From contig JAXMCM010000028.1 of assembly GCA_046349355.1 (NCBI GenBank), positions 1 through 64,000 of the forward strand: 64,000 nucleotides of DNA. The letters run 5' to 3'. This document shows, piece by piece, positions 60,459 through 64,000 of this stretch. Source of the DNA: CALKJU01 sp046349355 (GTDB taxonomy: Bacteria; Pseudomonadota; Alphaproteobacteria; Geminicoccales; Geminicoccaceae). Position 1 is the first letter of the stretch, and each line of letters starts with the position of its first letter. The translations under genes and the position numbers were made by a program. The notes under the pieces were generated by a model. It was not told the origin of the DNA, did no database searches, and was given only the letters and a program-made list of their open reading frames with translations.

Positions 60459-61736
60459 TCACCCCGGGCGGCACTGGCCGCTGCCGCGGACCACGTACTT
60501 GAAGCTGGTCAGCTGCTCGACGCCGACCGGGCCGCGGGCGTGCAGCCGGTTGGTCGAGATGCCGATCTCGGCACCCATGCCGAACTCGCCGCCGTCGGCG
60601 AACTGGGTCGAGGCGTTGTGCAGGACGATGGCGCTGTCGACCCGGGCGAGGAACCGCTCGGCCGCCGCGGCGTCGCTGGCGACGATGCTGTCGGTGTGGT
60701 GCGAGCCGTAGGTCGCGATGTGCTCGATCGCCTGGTCGACGCCGTCGACCACCCGCACGGCAATGATCGGGGCGAGGTATTCGGTGCGCCAGTCGGCCTC
60801 GGTCGCCGGCACGGCGTCGGGGCGGATGGCGCGGACCTCGGCGTCGCCGCGGAGCTCGCAGCCGCGCTCGGCCAGCGCCTGCAGCACGTCGGGCAGCACC
60901 GTGCCGGCGATGGCACGGTCGCAGAGCAGGGTCTCGGCCGAGCCGCAGATGCCGGTGCGGCGCAGCTTGGCGTTGACGGTGATCTCGCGCGCCATGGCCG
61001 GGTCGGCGCTGGCGTGCAGGTAGACGTGGCAGTTGCCGTCGAGGTGGGCCAGCACCGGGATGCGGCTTTCGGCCTGCACCCGCTCGATCAGCGAGCGCCC
61101 GCCGCGCGGCACGATGACGTCGATGTGCTCGGCCATCCGCAGCATGATCCCGACCGCCGTGCGATCCGTCGTCGGCAGGGCCTGGATCGCCTCGGCCGGC
61201 AGCCCGGCGTCGCGCAGGCCCTGCTGCAGGCAGGCGAGGATGGCGCCGGACGAGTGGAAGCTCTCCGAGCCGCCGCGCAGCACCGCCGCGTTGCCCGACT
61301 TCAGGCACAGGCCGCCGGCATCGGCGGTCACGTTCGGGCGGCTCTCGTAGATGATGCCGATGACCCCCAGCGGCACCGCCACGCGGGCGATGCGCAGGCC
61401 GTTCGGCCGGGTCCAGGCGGCGAGCTCGGCACCCACCGGATCGCGCAGGGCGGCAATCTCCTCGAGTCCCTTGGCCATCGCCTCGACCCGCTTCGGATCG
61501 AGCGCCAGGCGGTCGAGCATGGCGGGCGACAGCTCGCGCTGCCGGGCCATCGCCATGTCCTTCGCGTTGGCCGCAAGGATGGCGTCGCTCTGGGCACGGA
61601 TCGCCGCCGCCGCCGCGCGCAGGGCCGCATCCTTGCGCTCGGTCGGCGCCGTCGCCAGCACCCGCGCCGCGGCCCGGGCCGAGCGGCCCAGCGCCTCCAT
61701 GCGTGCTTCCAGCGCGTCCTTGATCACCGTCGCCAT
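60459..61736 (-). CDS. proA: Gamma-glutamyl phosphate reductase ProA
   Basis: 425 residues. Aldehyde-dehydrogenase-type marks: VPLGVIGIIYESRPNVTADA, LKSGNAAVLRGGSESFHSSG, and the catalytic Cys in LRRTGICGSAETLLCDRA. It reduces gamma-glutamyl phosphate to the semialdehyde in proline synthesis. GAGG precedes ATG 61736. It heads the proA-nadD-rsfS-rlmH row; proB is not next to it in this window. Confidence 0.94.
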   Translation of the reverse strand: MATVIKDALEARMEALGRSARAAARVLATAPTERKDAALRAAAAAIRAQSDAILAANAKDMAMARQRELSPAMLDRLALDPKRVEAMAKGLEEIAALRDPVGAELAAWTRPNGLRIARVAVPLGVIGIIYESRPNVTADAGGLCLKSGNAAVLRGGSESFHSSGAILACLQQGLRDAGLPAEAIQALPTTDRTAVGIMLRMAEHIDVIVPRGGRSLIERVQAESRIPVLAHLDGNCHVYLHASADPAMAREITVNAKLRRTGICGSAETLLCDRAIAGTVLPDVLQALAERGCELRGDAEVRAIRPDAVPATEADWRTEYLAPIIAVRVVDGVDQAIEHIATYGSHHTDSIVASDAAAAERFLARVDSAIVLHNASTQFADGGEFGMGAEIGISTNRLHARGPVGVEQLTSFKYVVRGSGQCRPG

Positions 61737-61895
61737 GCGACCCTCGTCTCCGCAAACGCCCCCATGTAGCAGCCGCACCGGTGTCCCGCCACCCGAGCGG
61801 GTTGCCGCCCGCGGCACTTTGCGCCTAGGCAAGCGTTGTCTCCGTCCCGACCGATTGCGACACCCCTGCCCCTGTTTGCCCTCGATCCCCAGGCG

Positions 61896-63125
61896 ATGAC
61901 CGGCCTCGTCATCGCCGTGTTCGTCGCCGTCTATGTCGGCATGGCGCTCGGCCGCTGGCCGGGACTGCGCATCGACCGCACCGGCATCGCCGTGCTCGGC
62001 GCCATCGTCCTCTACCTCGCCGGGGCGGTGGGCGAGGCCGACCTGCGCGCCGCCATCGACATCCCGACGCTGGTCATCCTGTTCGGCCTGATGGTGCTGT
62101 CAGCACAGTTCGCCGCCTGCGGCTTCTACGCCTGGTGCTCGGCGCGGATCGCGCAGACGCCGGCGGGACCCGGGCCGCTGCTGGCGCTGACCGTGGTCGT
62201 CTCGGGCGTGCTGTCGGCGGTGCTGGCCAACGACGTCGTCGTCTTCGCGATGACCCCGATGCTCTGCACGGGCCTGCTGCGCCGCGGCCTCGACCCGCGC
62301 CCGTTCCTGATCGCGCTGACCTCGGCCGCCAATGCCGGCTCGGCGGCGACGATCCTCGGCAATCCGCAGAACATCCTGATCGGCCAGGTCGGCGATCTCG
62401 ATTTCTGGCGGTTCCTCGCCGTGTGCGGGCCGCCGGCGCTGGTGGCCATGGCGATCGTGTTCGCGGTGGTGCTGGTCCTCTGGCGCGGCCGCTTCGCGCT
62501 GGCGGAAAGCAAGGCGCGGCACGCGGCGGCCCCGGCCGAGCCGCTCCTCGACCGGCCAGGCCTCGCCAAGGCGCTGGTGTACACGGCCTTCCTGCTGCTG
62601 CTGTTCGCCACGCCGCTGCCGCATGTCGAGGGCATCCTGCTGGTCGCCGGCGGGCTGATGGTCAGCCGCAAGCTCGCCACCAAGCGCATCCTCGGCCTCG
62701 TCGACTGGCACCTGCTGGTGCTGTTCGCCGGCCTGTTCACGGTGACCCGGGCGCTGCAGGTCACCGGGCTGCCGGCCGACCTCGTCGCCTGGCTCGACGG
62801 CATGGGCCTGCCGCTGGCCAGCCTGCCGGTGCTGGCGCCGCTGACCATCCTCGGCTCCAACACCATCGGCAACGTGCCGCTGGTGGTGCTGCTGCTGGCG
62901 GTGATCCCGCAGCCGACGCCGGAGCTGCTCTACGGCCTCGCCGTGATCTCCACGCTCGCCGGCAACCTGCTGATCGTCGGCAGCCTCGCCAACATCATCA
63001 CCGTCGAGCGGGCCAGGGACGTCGGCGTCGAGCTGGGCTTCGCCGAGCACGCCCGCTGCGGCATCCCGATCACCGTCCTGTCGCTTGCCCTGGCGATCGC
63101 CTGGCTGGCGTGGGTCGGCTCATGA
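61896..63125 (+). CDS. SLC13/ArsB-type ion transporter
   Basis: 409 residues, about ten to twelve helices, of the ArsB/NhaD/CitMHS superfamily: PTLVILFGLMVLSAQFAACG, LSAVLANDVVVFAMTPMLC and LTSAANAGSAATILGNPQNI, with ILGSNTIGNVPLVVLLL as the second repeat's signature. It moves an anion (dicarboxylate, arsenite) or sodium. The ATG at 61896 is chosen because the hydrophobic part starts there; a TTG at 61836 lies in frame. Divergent from proA. Confidence 0.85.
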   Translation: MTGLVIAVFVAVYVGMALGRWPGLRIDRTGIAVLGAIVLYLAGAVGEADLRAAIDIPTLVILFGLMVLSAQFAACGFYAWCSARIAQTPAGPGPLLALTVVVSGVLSAVLANDVVVFAMTPMLCTGLLRRGLDPRPFLIALTSAANAGSAATILGNPQNILIGQVGDLDFWRFLAVCGPPALVAMAIVFAVVLVLWRGRFALAESKARHAAAPAEPLLDRPGLAKALVYTAFLLLLFATPLPHVEGILLVAGGLMVSRKLATKRILGLVDWHLLVLFAGLFTVTRALQVTGLPADLVAWLDGMGLPLASLPVLAPLTILGSNTIGNVPLVVLLLAVIPQPTPELLYGLAVISTLAGNLLIVGSLANIITVERARDVGVELGFAEHARCGIPITVLSLALAIAWLAWVGS

Positions 63126-63199
63126 GCCCATGACCTAAGGTCGCTTTCGGCGGCCCCGGCCGGGTCCTACCATCGCCGCGTCAGCGGGGAGCGGGTCGG

Positions 63200-64000
63200 A
63201 TGAAGGCGCAGGCGCGGGTGGTCGTGATCGGCGGCGGCGTGGTCGGGTGCTCGGTGCTGTACCACCTGACCCGGGCCGGCTGGTCGGACGTCATGCTGAT
63301 CGAGCGCGACGAGCTGACCTCGGGCTCGACCTGGCACGCCGCCGGCGGCATGCACACGCTCAACAGCGATCCCAACGTCGCCAAGCTGCAGGCCTACACC
63401 ATCCGGCTCTACGAGGAGATCGAGCGGATCTCCGGCCAGTCCTGCGGCGTGCACCTGACCGGCGGCCTGATGCTGGCCGGCACGCCGGAGCGCATGGACT
63501 ATCTCCGCCACGCCCACGCCAAGGGCCGCTACCTCGGCATGCAGACCGAGCTGATCTCCGTCAGCGAAGCCAGGAAGCTGTTCCCGCTGCTGGAGGAGCG
63601 CCACTTCATCGGGGCCCTCTACGATGCCGTCGAGGGCCATGTGGACCCCTACGGCGTCACCCATGCCTACGCCAAGGCGGCGCGCATGGCCGGGGCCGAG
63701 ATCGTGCTGCGCAACCGGGTGACGGCGCTGCGGCCGCGAGCCGGCGGCGGCTGGGCGGTCGAGACCGAGCAGGGCACGGTGCTCGCCGAGCACGTCGTCA
63801 ATGCAGGCGGCCTGTGGGCGCGCGAGGTCGGCCGCATGGTCGGGCTCGAGCTGCCGGTGCTGGCGATGGAGCACCAGTACCTGATCACCGAGGACATGCC
63901 CGAGCTCGCCGGCCGCGAGCGCGAGCTGCTGCACACCATCGACTTCGAGGGCGAGCTCTACCTGCGCCAGGAGCGCCAGGGCGTCCTGCTGGGCACCTAC
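63200..64000 (+). CDS. FAD-dependent oxidoreductase, dimethylglycine/sarcosine dehydrogenase-like (partial)
   Basis: The frame opens at ATG 63200 with GGGGAGCGGG before it and runs off the right edge after 267 codons. FAD site RVVVIGGGVVGCSVLYHL, then GSTWHAAGGMHTLNSDPN (the covalent or near-covalent His region of DMGDH-like enzymes), VEGHVDPYGVTHAYAKAARM and VLAEHVVNAGGLWAREVGRM. These are marks of DMGDH/sarcosine dehydrogenase-type N-methyl amino-acid oxidation. Full-length relatives (about 800 residues) add a folate-binding aminomethyltransferase domain, which would lie outside. Confidence 0.85.
   Translation, partial: MKAQARVVVIGGGVVGCSVLYHLTRAGWSDVMLIERDELTSGSTWHAAGGMHTLNSDPNVAKLQAYTIRLYEEIERISGQSCGVHLTGGLMLAGTPERMDYLRHAHAKGRYLGMQTELISVSEARKLFPLLEERHFIGALYDAVEGHVDPYGVTHAYAKAARMAGAEIVLRNRVTALRPRAGGGWAVETEQGTVLAEHVVNAGGLWAREVGRMVGLELPVLAMEHQYLITEDMPELAGRERELLHTIDFEGELYLRQERQGVLLGTY

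Overview
The window is GC-rich, densely coding DNA, most likely from an alphaproteobacterium of the Rhodospirillales/Geminicoccales type. The support is the proA-nadD-rsfS-rlmH order, a GTTC-N7-GTTC LexA box of the alphaproteobacterial form, a FrcABC/RbsABC-like sugar importer, and many GTG/TTG starts with 4-base stop/start overlaps. The taxon is an inference. No rRNA, tRNA, CRISPR array or intact insertion sequence was recognised.

Layout. 1-1.8 kb: a MAPEG protein (cut by the left edge), a TetR regulator and a LysE exporter. 2-5.5 kb: a secreted RTX repeat protein, an AT-richer spacer, a Tat-exported ferritin-like protein and small conserved proteins. 5.5-12.3 kb: a secreted cysteine-containing protein behind twin palindromes, a cupin, a PLP decarboxylase, an isonitrile hydratase-like protein, and a SDR-TetR-aminotransferase operon facing a small monooxygenase-like gene across twin operators; then a LexA-type promoter in front of a small ORF. 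12.3-16.4 kb: Nudix, hypothetical, FUSC-like, aroE and Gfo/Idh genes. 16.4-25.3 kb: three further RTX genes, two of them paralogs flanking a protein kinase and sharing a terminator hairpin, with an enolase-superfamily enzyme and its LysR regulator between. 25.3-38.8 kb: a D-hydroxyacid dehydrogenase, an SGNH-like protein, an MFS exporter, a group of envelope lipoproteins (two with apparent CTG starts), DUF2252, PPK2, and a YqjI-like PadR/DUF2218 pair with a clear operator.

38.8-47.1 kb is the most unusual part. Two short RTX-related genes and one pseudogene share a C-terminal cassette with an acidic EF-hand-like loop. Two decayed copies of an EVK-motif (possibly nuclease-fold) gene follow, then about 2 kb of AT-richer DNA without recognisable genes. 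Within this part sit an AGCS symporter and a tightly overlapped operon of a membrane-anchored protein, an HTTM protein and a DCC thiol oxidoreductase. 46.9-52.4 kb: a sugar ABC operon (binding protein, permease, ATPase) with two winged-helix regulators upstream. 52.4-64 kb: a P450, PhoX phosphatase behind a possible Pho box, NhaA, gamma-glutamyltransferase, the rlmH-rsfS-nadD-proA housekeeping block, an ion permease and a DMGDH-like flavoprotein cut by the right edge.

How the genes work together: at least six loci encode RTX-type or RTX-derived secreted calcium-binding proteins, yet no type I secretion ABC/MFP pair lies here, so export must rely on genes elsewhere. Several regulators sit beside readable operators (TetR, PadR, LexA), which makes their control unusually easy to propose.
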